Shown: positions 52,701 to 62,400, counted from the first letter of the stretch. The stretch: DNA of 64,000 nt from Bacillota bacterium (GCA_023394875.1 JAEXAB010000004.1:310001-374000), one strand, 5' to 3'. Numbers and translations: made by a program. Notes: generated by a model not told the origin, from the sequence alone.

Positions 52701-55210
52701 TCAAGGTCGGTATTAAGTGTAGTTACGGATAATTTATAATTGTTCCTGCCTACTGCAAGAGCGTATATTGTATGATTAGCGTCGGAATCTTCGGCTATTA
52801 CAGAATTTATCTCCGCACCGTTTTTCGTAGCCGAAGTGTTGTTATTGAAGGCAAAAGATAATTTCATGCCTAATAAGCTTAATACTGCATCGGTATGGAT
52901 ATAGCTAAGTTTATCGGGAGCCTTGGTAATGGAAAATTGAGTTAAAGAGCGTTGTAATACTACAACGGTGGTAACAATGGAAAATCCGGCATAAGTAATG
53001 GTAACGTTTCTTAAGCCAAGAGCGTTATCCGCCTTATTATAATTAATCATAGAGGACAAGATTTTTACTCTCTCTTCGGCGCCGTTTTGCCTGGTGGCAA
53101 TAATATATGCGTTTTCGCCGATAGTAATATCAAGCCCCTCTAGAACTTGTCCGAAGTTAGTAAAGCCGGTATCCTTTCTGATACCCACGATATTATTAGT
53201 TACCATTACCGGGATATTGACGAACACGTTGGAATTATTGATATCGCCGTAATATAAAGTAACGTTAAAACTACCTACGCTATTAAACTGCGTATTGGCA
53301 AATGCCCACTCCGCGCCCGAAAAATCGCTGATTGTGTATGTTGGCGAACCTTCTTCGGTGCCGAAAGTAACTCTTACAACCAGGTCTGTACTGTCAAACG
53401 ACTCTCCCAAAATATAATTTGTCTTGTGTCCGGTAGATTCGGTAACAATTACTAAGGCAGTAGCTTTCCTAACCACGCTTATATAATAGCTGAAAGATAT
53501 TTGAGAATTGTAGTAGATATCTTCATAAAGTAACTCTACTTCCACGTTCTCTACAACGCTTGATGTCAATTCTCCGTCGGGTAGAACCTGCATATCTTTG
53601 GTTATATCCAGCCAATTGGTTATACTGCCGTCGTTATATCTCAATTTTATTTTTCCGCCGGTAATATCTATGGCATCGCCCGCTCCGTAAATTTTTACAG
53701 TGGGTTCTACAAATTCAACAACAGCGGAAATTTGTTTTGCAAGCACTTCAAAATTGACAGCCTTTTGCAAATAAATGCTGTTGTCCATACTTCTGTATTC
53801 CAACACGTAAGATCTGCTGCCAGGAGTTGTTGTGGTAAAATCGGGATTAGTACCGCTCTTTAACATCGACATATTTACGCTAGCTCTGGTAGAACCTATA
53901 CTGTCGAAAGCGCGGTATCTGCCGTTTGTTAATAAAATGGAATATTCCCAATCTGTTATGTCGATTATTCCACTGTCCTGATAAATATTGGTTTCTGGAC
54001 GGTAAACAATAAGTTCGGCTTCTCTTGCGTCAATAACCTCTATGTTGTAATTAAGCTGCAATTCTTCAAATACAAAAGTAATTTCATAAACGCCCAGTTT
54101 GGAATTGTCAAATTCTTTCCACAATATTTCCAAACGTGTGTCGTCGGTACTGATAATTTCCGTTGTGTTATTGTTGTACGTTATTTTTACTTCGCCGGCG
54201 CTCATATCGACTACGTTATATAATCTCCAATAGTCGCTAAGATTACTAGCGCTTGCCACAACAGTCCTGGAAGTGCCGTCGCTGTAAGTGATATTAATAT
54301 ATCCGCCGCCGATGCTGACCGCAGCCGAATTAATAACTGGACTTATCGGGTGATTGATAAGTTCTATTTTTTTGGCTTTCAATTGAGAAACGGTTACGCC
54401 GTAAAGACATTCAAAATTTTCATAATAAATATAAACGTATCTGAGTATTCCCGACTGGGTAAATACGTTTGTAGCAACGCCGTCTATTTTTACGCTCAAT
54501 TTCGGGTCGCTTAAAATATCGTTTATGTTTATGTATTCTTGGGTGTTATTGTTATACGCGATAAAAAGTTTTCCGCCGGTAAAATCCACCGTGTCGCCCA
54601 CAACGTAGCTGACCTTAGCGGGAGCTTCCAAAGAAACGTTTCTTATAGACTTCTTAACTACGTTTACGCTAAGGGTAGTGCTTTTTCCTTTGTAGGATAT
54701 AACAAGTTGTTTTTCTCCGATAGTAACCGATTCAAAACCGCTTACCATTGAGGAAGTAACGTCTATAACTTCGGAATAACCGTTGCTGTATACTACCCGT
54801 AACTTTAGGTTATTAAGGTCTAGTATCTGGTCTTGAACGTATTCTTTTTTGTAATTTCCTTCAACCACACTGACATTATAAATGGGTGTTTCGGCAACCT
54901 TTACTTTGATATATGCGGTATTGTCTTCGTATTTTATAGTAAGAATCTGTTCGCCTATGTAATCGGCGTCGTACTCCGAAATCATATTGAGATTCAAAGG
55001 AACCACTTTTGTTTTACCGTTTTCATAAAAAACGGTAATTTCCGCCGACCCTATTTCGAATTTGTCTCCACGGTAATATTCAAGTTTTGGTAGCTTAGTC
55101 ACAACAATACTTTCTACAGGAACATTCTCATCAGTACACGCCGAAAAAGACAGTCCCAAAAGAACCATCATCACTACGGTGAGTATTGTAAAAAGTATCT
55201 TCCTCTTCAT
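43790..55210 (-). CDS. Giant 3806-residue Ig-like/MBG-repeat surface lipoprotein
   Basis: A signal peptide ends in the lipobox F-S-A-C (Cys25). Residues 30 to about 1250 form some 12 Big_3-type Ig-like units with the pattern Y..GD.f.....i.V.Y.NG......l. Residues 1250 to about 2900 are MBG/YDG-type modules, recognisable by K.YG/K.YD starts (TKVYGQADPRF, QKSFGSETP, RQYNGKTIQP, KKTYDQLPPA). The last 900 residues have a different composition with laminin-G-like segments (FSYTLRNAAIL; DGQKHDVSIEITKE). There is no C-terminal membrane helix, LPXTG or dockerin. GGAGG lies 4 bases before the ATG. Such architecture indicates a very long stalk with a distal binding region; the ligand is unknown. It has its own promoter. 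Confidence 0.88.
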   Translation of the reverse strand: MKRKILFTILTVVMMVLLGLSFSACTDENVPVESIVVTKLPKLEYYRGDKFEIGSAEITVFYENGKTKVVPLNLNMISEYDADYIGEQILTIKYEDNTAYIKVKVAETPIYNVSVVEGNYKKEYVQDQILDLNNLKLRVVYSNGYSEVIDVTSSMVSGFESVTIGEKQLVISYKGKSTTLSVNVVKKSIRNVSLEAPAKVSYVVGDTVDFTGGKLFIAYNNNTQEYININDILSDPKLSVKIDGVATNVFTQSGILRYVYIYYENFECLYGVTVSQLKAKKIELINHPISPVINSAAVSIGGGYINITYSDGTSRTVVASASNLSDYWRLYNVVDMSAGEVKITYNNNTTEIISTDDTRLEILWKEFDNSKLGVYEITFVFEELQLNYNIEVIDAREAELIVYRPETNIYQDSGIIDITDWEYSILLTNGRYRAFDSIGSTRASVNMSMLKSGTNPDFTTTTPGSRSYVLEYRSMDNSIYLQKAVNFEVLAKQISAVVEFVEPTVKIYGAGDAIDITGGKIKLRYNDGSITNWLDITKDMQVLPDGELTSSVVENVEVELLYEDIYYNSQISFSYYISVVRKATALVIVTESTGHKTNYILGESFDSTDLVVRVTFGTEEGSPTYTISDFSGAEWAFANTQFNSVGSFNVTLYYGDINNSNVFVNIPVMVTNNIVGIRKDTGFTNFGQVLEGLDITIGENAYIIATRQNGAEERVKILSSMINYNKADNALGLRNVTITYAGFSIVTTVVVLQRSLTQFSITKAPDKLSYIHTDAVLSLLGMKLSFAFNNNTSATKNGAEINSVIAEDSDANHTIYALAVGRNNYKLSVTTLNTDLDGNRFIEQVITVAVLSTDNTLLLSDTFDIICFEKLISEISFQLTDSDEQSFVLNEGDELVFPYDAVINVLYADNSSDTVNLDTLVLNEDYTLSGYNKNRAGNQTVTISYLFSSCTFTVKVRAKLLESIIVNPNQITIIEGMAISSDDVSVRLHFVDANGEEFPTPMYINVELNSVISTYNKNDVVIFYLQDEHGHWYFEANYTFSYTYTYYDIDTKTNVATTKSTEVLIRISRKTMTGISMRTFPKQVYIEDIAGQPASTLDLNGGDVLITYNNGTNMTLALNNANLTILNNEFDTSEIHNGSEKNQKITISYTENNVTMTTYYYVVVKDRRYLTVDYQDNPNNNTYLFEYGTGESARPNFYVNGYHTYNGSRTVLADNSDIEEIDGFSLYYIDSDSNISATWPKNVGIYTLVIEFAGNAINNPFIDNSRKIEIYPKSIVVRAEGRNITYGYSYSNQNAVYSWYVQGYHRNGTVITYTDNPLLYGETLSMVAEIRFAITTKSSQSVNFYTNGGTTIVNAPIGTYNLNPVLITQQSNNYRIEEYKAADLVIVPKQIKVVAQSATKVYGQADPRFEYLIYDESNNLIGGNAGGAASGIWLGGYETGYWDGIPGYTLGRRQTDTNNVLDTHEILAGAASQITNYNVISYTGAVLTVTPKPIVITAADVQKSFGSETPDIVYYLKSGSTMAYGESFNALFDDFFLKTGSKYYVRIYHIDDTEQLYELSSSGDLSPYIDIGQYVVYHPLVYYYIDNYNVTVEPVIITVVPARLDVLVDCITSIFGQREIDNVLDTAHNDRYIFTMDSSEYSLQFESNFILDELLIEYEYDVKEYLELEFAKAAGKNVGKYQIFISSSWIENNPNYIVNIIGNYDEYYANFISTFYPSGASGIPANAGADGDKAYFIIMPVAMQADIDDDGEIYSRKTTMRLDTIYSVNAQALSDVNILSNLNSALGFNFTNKTSTRANLGFFTADDYYGGYTYNYFANIDSRNYLCSGNQPENALKEVYNYILNGIVGSFVITHSFDYTIYPMVLDVELLNTNSNYNGTAFNLNFSGYSLVSPSDTLSIVTLIKVIYNDTVNEVIATKVQEAGQYSVSLVGVSNYNYVLSEASLSAVKNFTISPIEVKIAIPNSETKLVRQYNGKTIQPLDNNWVDAKGADDEIGYFRTTSYKIVNDVLQAAPKAISIYPVDPETSNYPRNAGTYDLVVRINSTYKNLNVVFVRLNPDWSGVGIENKYIPAEYDFTITKKTISVYNWDRCNKKTYDQLPPAVSNINQLIINNLAPGDVITASDLLFSFTRDMNRVPASLSGIVESSDNISAGYFNVVISIKQSNANWKNYNFSIEGGEDYYLINRVSVPVTLNTSNSSLNKQYDKLAPSGALSDLNVGQAVIFDEVYFDLVVRYYNVSNSWVDWSSNNVYNVGRYAYNLRPKYLDGLGQYRYFEDELGEPIYDETYTNNKLLSWNYSYYISAQLGLDTNNCDGIYEIKKKDVSISLTNAQEEVFDYGGGNSQIRYVYSHTYNNQSITLASALNEVNSIFVMLDKFGNSLNLGYYNDFVKLNMTGSGTTVRNAGEYFELSFANMVAANPNYNITNKPIVYAVKKLAVSLYLDFVNAANDDEPSMTYGDSAFVDGNINFRLSFVSLAAFNLATGYEYTDILNFISGDNGDYNNDKLIYSTARFKLGTYYTSAIGSLVSSYPYTILNANTYYPSVENLTAMNYQITIIGRPFTVYPKEIAINGVHRDYFSTNIIVDYFIAGGSINNAVEQGIVTSWIFNDNTAVNADASKFSLNINYYAYILKTQMVTNNTNYILKVTECEGLSGTNQAYYYLPLTVRKVNLVIGLTNASGSPVSVQYGHVLSSSEYKFTYGNLPVIDFNSPSYNPAAEATKQNDALAYIENEIINREAIINRIRTTAVGSYYISLYDYLQAGADLTVLTNYSITFNNEVQYIINKIVLNLEMINNAGVSYNPNGYFSILFDEANMLSYNTSSNQRLTYRFTITNPNSIIRPAEGSVATLVEQMTYILGLSIDGNGKVVHNGVATAYTTYANFVNNYIAENIKYMITSASGNTSYTAGLNKIKLTDNWYNSQNYTLSCTAANIMIYPKIKNIGSAATAEAPYSANSISFSAASLRGLQVDYDTAIYNLSMYLQLFYNGFAEGNNVEWVDIYRNVIPDYYAGANYNRTWSVNVVGEQTIEVGKDLRLTLTMTESFYNDMGAGIIPVTNTIESKEFLVRIYSPTGSTVIDSDSSQIVKALDSGVTYQYKQQIDGNYTYYITESNISTNNFVGKFDILSVKLKLNAKADSDTYYADLILFENAINKLVLRVSGGLSGSYQIIMTDKQNNDIYYSDLLPSLDEVDLFDGMSHTLKIYIDKLGHTENTVTSAEGSSIVISNSRYYKVMWVIDDAYSCNLNYLGGQTIETISVNGATGLPESVFAYDKYINFDNNGYFGFTLSNAKMTIISMIAETIGVKLTNDGFVSDFILWPSAFSGNFSYYVTDDGNLNAETILEMFTFNSGDGYSNSTVYVETNVINDMTGEAVLGEMTRGTYLVTYKTFYRMSSTIMQLMETRTIRLIVSSSNYRRVGIKDVSVPNYSKPVIFESASGENYYSDELGAYGYSKYVFDYNNIVGNSNSIATIMLKTNENRTLNIQTYDENYPAYRGLALTIAYNNATQSFETVLHVRIGIGYWTETFNNIDWHGSRNILETRYSKSTGVIMITLYRGGAQLFSYTLRNAAILGLSGDNVKTIAEMAGYTAMNLYNISLKMYAMELDSNIDTCLDIKDRIINTDTVLIDGDNAPISTTCTNTFFSFKATGTEFKFIFANTVGTTPVIGGINMISDHTGKRGLYLRFSQTRVELGVYKYNLEFASQVLVNRNLLDGQKHDVSIEITKETVPSENIVSSWYKNIVCYKVIITIDKISYAMPYPAYNDLRLIASGGTTNLDDEVEETAGFLNDYRFLALVPISANVDVKEMILY

Positions 55211-55267
55211 GCGACCTCCGCCCTAAAAAAGGGCATACCTATACCTATATATTATAATATTTAATAT

Positions 55268-55296
55268 ATTATAACACAGATAAAGAGTATAATCAA
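55268..55296 (-). promoter_or_regulatory. Promoter of the giant lipoprotein gene
   Basis: Minus strand: -35 TTGATT (55291-55296), 17-base spacer, -10 TATAAT (55268-55273). The -35 element overlaps the stop codon of the upstream gene. Confidence 0.8.
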
Positions 55297-56450
55297 TACT
55301 TTCTACGGAAAATCGCTATCAAAAATATTATCAAAATTATGCCGCCGACTATACCAACACATATAGCTATCAGTACGGTGGTGCTCATACCTTCTATGGG
55401 AGTAAATACCACGAAATCACCCAAATCGGCAGCAGAAAACACCAAATATCCGTTAACTTCGGTCGCCGTCAAGATTTCGTGCATGCCGTTATTATAAAAC
55501 GCCGCAACCAAATACTTTTCCTTGCCCGTATTCTTTGAGGCAAGCTTTACTTTAATATCTGCGCTTTGGTTTTCTTCCTTAATGCCGTCAATCAACAAAT
55601 CAATAGAATACGCCTCGGTTTCTTTATACTCCTCATAAAGTCCCGAACTTAAATAATGTTTTTCCAATTTTTCCTTAACGGCAACGTAAATAGAACTTGC
55701 CGGAGAAACACCGACGTTTATAAAGTCCAATTCGCAATACGGACTAAACTCACCCTCAAGGAGCAATGAGGTATTGTCCGCCGTAGTAATGGACGTAAGC
55801 GGGTTTTTTACAATGGTAATTACCGCTCCCACATATACGAAGTCATAAAGGTTGCTCTTAGCCCCGCTGGCTACTATGTTAAAGTTTGAAACCGGTCTTT
55901 TGGGTTCCAAATATATGATTGCAGGTATCTCTAAAACGTCAATAGTGTCGTTTCCCACAAAACCGTCGTAAGTAACTTCGGTGGTGTACGGAACCCCTTC
56001 GTCAATAGTCAAAGAGGTCTCTCCGTTGATTTTTACACCCACATAAAGTTTTGGTTTCAATACGCTTACGGTAACTGTTTTCTGATAATCCAATCCGCCG
56101 TAATTTACCGTTAAATTGAGGTTATAAATTTTGGGCAGTCTTATCTCATTAATATCCGAAATGGTAATATTATAGCCATCTACGCTTACTGATGCTCCGT
56201 TGGCGCTGAACTTCAGGGAGCTGTAAAGGGAATTTTGCAAACCCTCATCATCGGACAAGTCGGCAAAGCCTCCGTTTGAAATATAATTTACGTTGTTATA
56301 AAAAACTTCGCCATCCTGCCAAACTTCCAAATTTACTACGCTTCCTGCAAAAGCAGCATCCCCGTTTTGAATTAGGGTTGCAGCTATTGCTATAATAAAT
56401 ATGATTAAAAAAATGACTGTCTTAAAAACTTTTTTGTATGATAAATGCAT
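55293..56450 (-). CDS. Bitopic surface protein with a C-terminal membrane anchor
   Basis: 385 residues. An N-terminal hydrophobic segment (about 8-30, ending near DAAFAG) looks like a cleavable or uncleaved signal. An extracellular region of about 320 residues contains beta-rich Ig-like strands. A C-terminal helix (VLIAICVGIVGGIILIIFLIAI, shown here in two parts as VLIAICVGIVGG and IILIIFLIAI) is followed by FRRKY. The segment before the anchor (KYLVAAFYNNG...GYLVFSAADLGDFVVFTP) resembles the corresponding region of the next protein. Its ATG overlaps that gene's stop by one base (TAATG), so it is translationally coupled. Function unknown. Confidence 0.78.
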   Translation of the reverse strand: MHLSYKKVFKTVIFLIIFIIAIAATLIQNGDAAFAGSVVNLEVWQDGEVFYNNVNYISNGGFADLSDDEGLQNSLYSSLKFSANGASVSVDGYNITISDINEIRLPKIYNLNLTVNYGGLDYQKTVTVSVLKPKLYVGVKINGETSLTIDEGVPYTTEVTYDGFVGNDTIDVLEIPAIIYLEPKRPVSNFNIVASGAKSNLYDFVYVGAVITIVKNPLTSITTADNTSLLLEGEFSPYCELDFINVGVSPASSIYVAVKEKLEKHYLSSGLYEEYKETEAYSIDLLIDGIKEENQSADIKVKLASKNTGKEKYLVAAFYNNGMHEILTATEVNGYLVFSAADLGDFVVFTPIEGMSTTVLIAICVGIVGGIILIIFLIAIFRRKY

Positions 56451-59400
56451 TATGCCCTCTTCCGTACCAAAATCAAAGCTATTCCTACAAGTACTACGCC
56501 TACCGCTATGCCTACGTAAAGTATCCAGTCGTCGTTCTTGCCCGAAGATATTTTTTCGGTCGTCAATATACAGAACGCCTCCAAACTGTTACTGTAGAAA
56601 CATAAATAATCTCCGTCCCTATAGGCTTCTATTACGTTTACTTCGCCCTGGGCATTTATATGCGCAACGTAGTATAGTCCGTCATTTGCAAGTTTTATGT
56701 TACTATATTCTTTTGCATGCGCAACGTCGGCTTTATTGAACAATTCTGGCACATAAAGCTTGATAAACAACTCTCCGTTATCCGCTGATTTTACCGAACC
56801 GTCGCTCAAGCTTAGGTAGAATATCTTAGAGACGTTATATCCGAAATATTCGGTGTTTGAGAGCTTGAACACGTCAAAAGTGGTAAGGTAATTTGAGTAG
56901 TTTGCGTTGCTGATTTCCCTTGTTATCAAGGATACGTCGGCGGCAAAAGAACCGCTTACCACAACTTTTTCGGTTTGGTTGTTGTCTCCGGCAAGAAGTT
57001 TTGAATTGTTAATGGCAAGCATGCCGAATTTGTAGGTTAATACGTAGTTGCTTGATTCGGCTCCGTAAGGCTCTACCCTATATAAGCCTGCCGTTTCCGG
57101 TCTTTGAGCAAGCAACGCATTATCTGCTGCCCTATAGTACCTAAACGAAGGTTCCTTGGTAAATATAGCCCTTGCGCTCTCTCCGTTTACCGCGCCTTGG
57201 AACACGTAATTAAATGTGTACGCCGCGTTTGCAAGCACTGTAATGTCTGCTACTCCCACAACTACGTTTACCGGCACAATACTAAACTCCGTCCAGTAAT
57301 TGTCGGCGATGTTGAAGTTTTGCAATCTGTTTACTGCCTTTACACGATAAATTCCCACGTCTTTGGGGTAGCTTGCCGACAAGGCGTTCTCTCCGTAATT
57401 ATATGGAACAAAGTTATTTCCATTCTTCACTTCGAACATTAGTTCGGGTGTGTGCTTTATTCCGTTATACATAAAGTAAACGTCGGGCGCTATAGGAACG
57501 CCGGTATAATTATAGGTACTGCTTAGTCCGTAATACAAGTTCATATCGCGGCGTTTTACCGTAAACGTTTCTGTCTTGCTGCTAAGCCTGAAGTTTGTGC
57601 TTTCCTGATGTGTTGCCACTGCCTCATAGGTCCCTGCGGCAGCTGCCGATATGTCGGGAATGTTTATTCCGTTTACGTCATAATACAATACGTTTAGTAT
57701 CTGCAAATAACCGCCTACCCCTCTTGCCTCGGCAGTTAAGCCTTTAACAATAGAGCCGTACGTTCCGATAACGTCACCGCCGAACACTATCTCCACGGTC
57801 GCTTTTTGGATAACCAAATCCACAACCTTTTGGGTGGAAACGTAGTTCAATTCGTTAATAGTAAGAGTAACGATATAAGTTTCGGCATTCTTCGGCGGCT
57901 CTGCGCTATTGTAATTGCTGTTTGCGCAAGAGTAGTTTATAGAATAGCTTATGGTTTCATAAGAGCTGTCGTCCAATCTCACGCCTTGCACTATAGCGTT
58001 TACAGCGTGGGTTTGGGCATCGTAGACTACTTCTAATTTGTTTGTAATGTTTCTTCCGTATTCGTCAATAAATCTTATTGTAGCCGATGCGGGGGTAATG
58101 TTTGCCAGCAACAAAATATAGTTACCGTTCTCGTCTACTTGTATTCCGCTAGCCTGCAATACGTAGTTATTATTGTCGATATTATATCCGTACAATTTTA
58201 CGTAGTTTTGAGTGGGTTGTCCGTTGCTGTCAAACACGTCTTTTCTTATAAAGCTGCTTAGTGAGGAGTTATAACGCAAATTGACTATATCGCCCTCAAT
58301 CAGACCGCTGTTAGTAACTTCCACTCCACCTTGCATGGTTTTTTTGAACACGTAGTTTCTGTTTGTTACCGCGCCATCGGGTATACGGGTATATCCGTCA
58401 TAAGTCTTAGTAACCATATTGGAAGAATAGGTTACGTCAATCGGTCTCTTGGTAATTTCCAATTCCGGATAAATGATTTCTTCGCCCGCCTGCTTATACT
58501 TAACGTTTATGTCATAGTTTTTAGAATAACCATAGACGTCAGATTTTTTTATCCTTATATTGTATATATCAACGTCAACAGGCGTCAAGGCACCATCCGT
58601 GTCAAATATTTCATAAACAGGATTAATCAGTCCTAATTTTTCTATACCGTTATATTTTAAGTTGTAGTTGGCATTTACCCTTATATATTCTCCAAATTCA
58701 TCCAATATATGGGTACCGTTACCCGCTCCGACTTCTACAAAATGACCTGATGCGTTGAGAATATAATTACCGTAAACTTCTGTTAGCGTTTCACCGTTTT
58801 CGTCCTTTATTTTGAGATAGTTTCCGTTACTGTCCTTAATATAATTTCCTACCGCTTTATCATTTCTTACGTAGCTGAAATCTTCCAGTCGGATATAATC
58901 GCCTACTATTCTTATATATTCTCCTCCGTATATTCTCACGTAAACGGCAGTTAGCTGATTTCTGGTAAAGTATTCTCCGCTTTCGTCACAGAAATAAATG
59001 GCGGCGTTTTCGGTAATAATATAGGTGTTCCCGTTTTCGTCCTTGATGGACTTTCCTAGATTATCGATTACCTTAATATAGTCCCCGACAGAGTTGCGGA
59101 TATGGGTTAATTCAACTTCGCTTATTAAATAATAGTTGCCGTCTTTACCTTTGATATAGTTAGGTGTAAGACTATCAAATCTACGATAATCGCCCGATTC
59201 ATCACGAACGTATGGAGCATAGAAGGTAAGGAGATTGCCCATATAGGTTCTTACCTTAATAAACACTTCGCCTTCACTTAAAATATGGGTGCCTATGGCA
59301 TTGGCGCAATCGATATAATTATCTTCGGAATCCTTGAAAAAGAATATAGTATTATCACTTATATCGGTCAGATAGGTTGCTCTTACGTAGTTGGCGCTCT

Positions 59401-62400
59401 CGTTTTGTATAAACGGACAAACTTTTAAGTCAGTCAACACAAAGAATCTGCCGTCTTTATCCTTGACGTATATTGCCTTTAAGTCATTAAGCTCAAAATA
59501 ATTACCTTCGAAATCCTTTACGTATTTTCCGGCAAGAGTATCCACAAGCAGATAATTTCCGTCTTCGTCAAGGATATATGCACCATCGCCAAGAGGTACC
59601 AAAACATACTCCCCTGCTTCGTTCTTGTTGTAGCTGCCTTGAGCCAAAGCGATGTTTACATAATTGCCTTCGAAATCTTTGATATACTTGGCTACCGCTT
59701 CGGTCACTTTAACAAAGCCGCCGCTTTCGTCCTTATAATATTTGGCAACCAAATTATTAATATTGACGTATGCGTTATCTTCTGTCAGCATGAAAGTATC
59801 ATTTATGTCAATATATTTACCGGAAGTTAAATCAAATACGTATTTACCTTGAATTTCTGTCAAAAGAACGTAGTTGTCGTTTTCGTCCAATATATATTGT
59901 CCTACGATATTCCTAACCTCAAGATAATTATTGTCGTAATTCTTTATATGGGTGCCGTTGACAAACTTAAACTCCTCTCCGTCCTTATAGTAGTTTCCTA
60001 CTATCGCCGTAACCGGTATATAATTGCCTGCGGAGTCTTTAATATAGTTGCCTTTAACATTCAGCATAATATAATTGCCTTGGGAATCTCTTATATATCT
60101 GCCTTGACCGTCGGTTACCGAAATGAAGTTCTTTTCGAAAGTCCGATAGGTAGTTTCTCCAACTATAACGTACACAAGATTGTCCACGTGCATTATTTGT
60201 AGCACGTTCTTGTAAGAATTGACGGTATCGTCTTCTCCGACAAAGCCTTTATACTGAATGGTAAATGTGGGATAAGCGGAATTATCTCCGTCGTAAACCT
60301 TAGAAGAATATCCTCTTACTTCGGTTACCGTGTAGTTTTCTCCATCGAACTCCTGGACAACGAACACCAGCTCAAGTTCTGCTTTAGTGACTTCGTAATA
60401 ATAATAAGCCTTAGTCACAGCGTTGTAGTTCGTACTGGCAATAACGGAAATTGAAAATACGTATTTGCCTACGTCTTGGCATTTGGTTATTGATCTATCG
60501 ATGTCCTTAGGCAGAATGTTGTTCTTGTCTAGTCCGATAAAGCCGCCTTCCAAAACAATTTTTATTCCGTCCTCACCTATTGCCTCAATCGCAGTATCAA
60601 TGGGATTAAGTCCAGCCATTCTTATTACGTTGGGTTGCTGTCTTGTACCCGAATACACGTTAAAATCGGTATATCTTTCGGTATCATCGTCATAGAAGCC
60701 ATAAACGATTATCCAGCTTTCCGCCTTTTTCACGGTAAAGGAAATCGACGGGCTTTCGGGGTCGAATACATAGTTTGATGGAGCTATTCCGCCTATTGGG
60801 CGAATGAAATAATGGTCGCCTGCAACCGGAGTATTACCTACGTCCGACCAGTCTATAGTAGGAGGCACTATTTGGCTTAAAATATCGGGATTTTCTCCGT
60901 CTGTTCCTATCCAGCCGCTATAACGATAAATAACGTGCTCTTCCACCTCGGAGTTATCCTGCCCATAAATCTTGTACGGTCCGTAACCCTCATCAAAGTC
61001 AATATAAATTCTCAAGCTTGCGGGCAATACCACAAACTCGTAGAGATATTCCAAACTCATGAAGTTGGCGTTATAATTTACGCTACCCTCGGTGTTGATA
61101 TAAAACCTTATTGTATAGGTGCCTACATTTAGAAGTTTACTTCTGTTTAATATGTTGTTATAGACTATACCGCTTATTTTGTTGGGAATATTATTGGCAG
61201 CATTATGGTCGTAGCCGTTGGTGGCGCCGAAGTTGTAAATATTGTTGTTATAGGAATACAAAATTCCGTTTAATGCCGAAGTTACTGGGACTTCACCTGA
61301 CGAATAATCGAAGCCGCCTGCGTATAAGGAATAATTAAAAGTGGCCTCGTTGCCGTTATAAACAAGGTTATAAGTCCCGTCATAACCTAGTGAGGTCGTT
61401 GTAGAATACGTCCCTTCCGAAGTAATCAAAGTAAACGTCAATGCCGAAGACTTTGTAATTTCCAAACTGAGAGTAAAATAAAGAGTATAAATCTTTCCGC
61501 CCTCTCCGTCAGAAAAATAGGTGTTAGCTGTGTTTGTTATAATTGCCGTTACCGTCAAAGTATATTCTGCGCTGTCTCTTATATCCCACAAAGGTACGTC
61601 GTTGCCTAGTATGTCTTTAACAACGTTGCCGTCCTGGTCTTTAAGGTAAAGTAAATTACCTAAAGCGTCTACAGCTTGATAAACGGTCACTCCCCCTGCT
61701 TTTACTGCATTGGAAATAAACACATATCCCCAGCTATATTGGGCAACGGCCGTCGTCCCGGTAAAGTACTGGTTGAAGTTTCCTAAATAGTAATAATCTG
61801 AATCATACTCTTTGGCGTCGTAATTGTTTTGAGTAACAAGAGTTACTTCCTGTTCTCTTATTGTAAGAGCAATAACAAGTCTTTCGTTACTCGTCTTATA
61901 ATTTACTTCGTCTTCCACTCTGGGTTTTGCAAAAACTTTAAGAATGTAAACGCCCACGTCCACAATACTTGTCTTGGTTTCGTCTTCTGTTTCGTCATAA
62001 ATCGGCACGCCGTCTACTATTCTTCCGATAACGTACATGCCAAGATTGCCCACCCCGCCGTTTATTGTATAGTCGGGATACATCTCAAAACCGGTATATG
62101 CTTTCTCTTGAACAGGCGCTGCCGATATAGAAAGCTCTTTTCTAATAACGTACAGCGTGGTTGGATGATAATTGAAAGCATAATTGTGTTTGCTTGCCCC
62201 GCCAATGGAAATTGCGCTGATAAAAATACCTGCATTACTGTTGCCGGGATTTACTGCTACGTCAGCTAAATTGTCGGTACTAAGGTCGCTTCCGAAATAA
62301 TCTCCGGTAATAAGTCCTTGATACAATACGAAATTACCTTCCACAATATTGCCGCTTTCGGTATATATATAGACAACGTTGCCGTTTTCTTCCACAATAT

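Noticed and set aside
58665..60126. 54-bp periodic repeats as a CRISPR array
   Set aside because: The units are contiguous, in frame, degenerate at the DNA level and conserved at the protein level, with no constant repeat or spacer structure.
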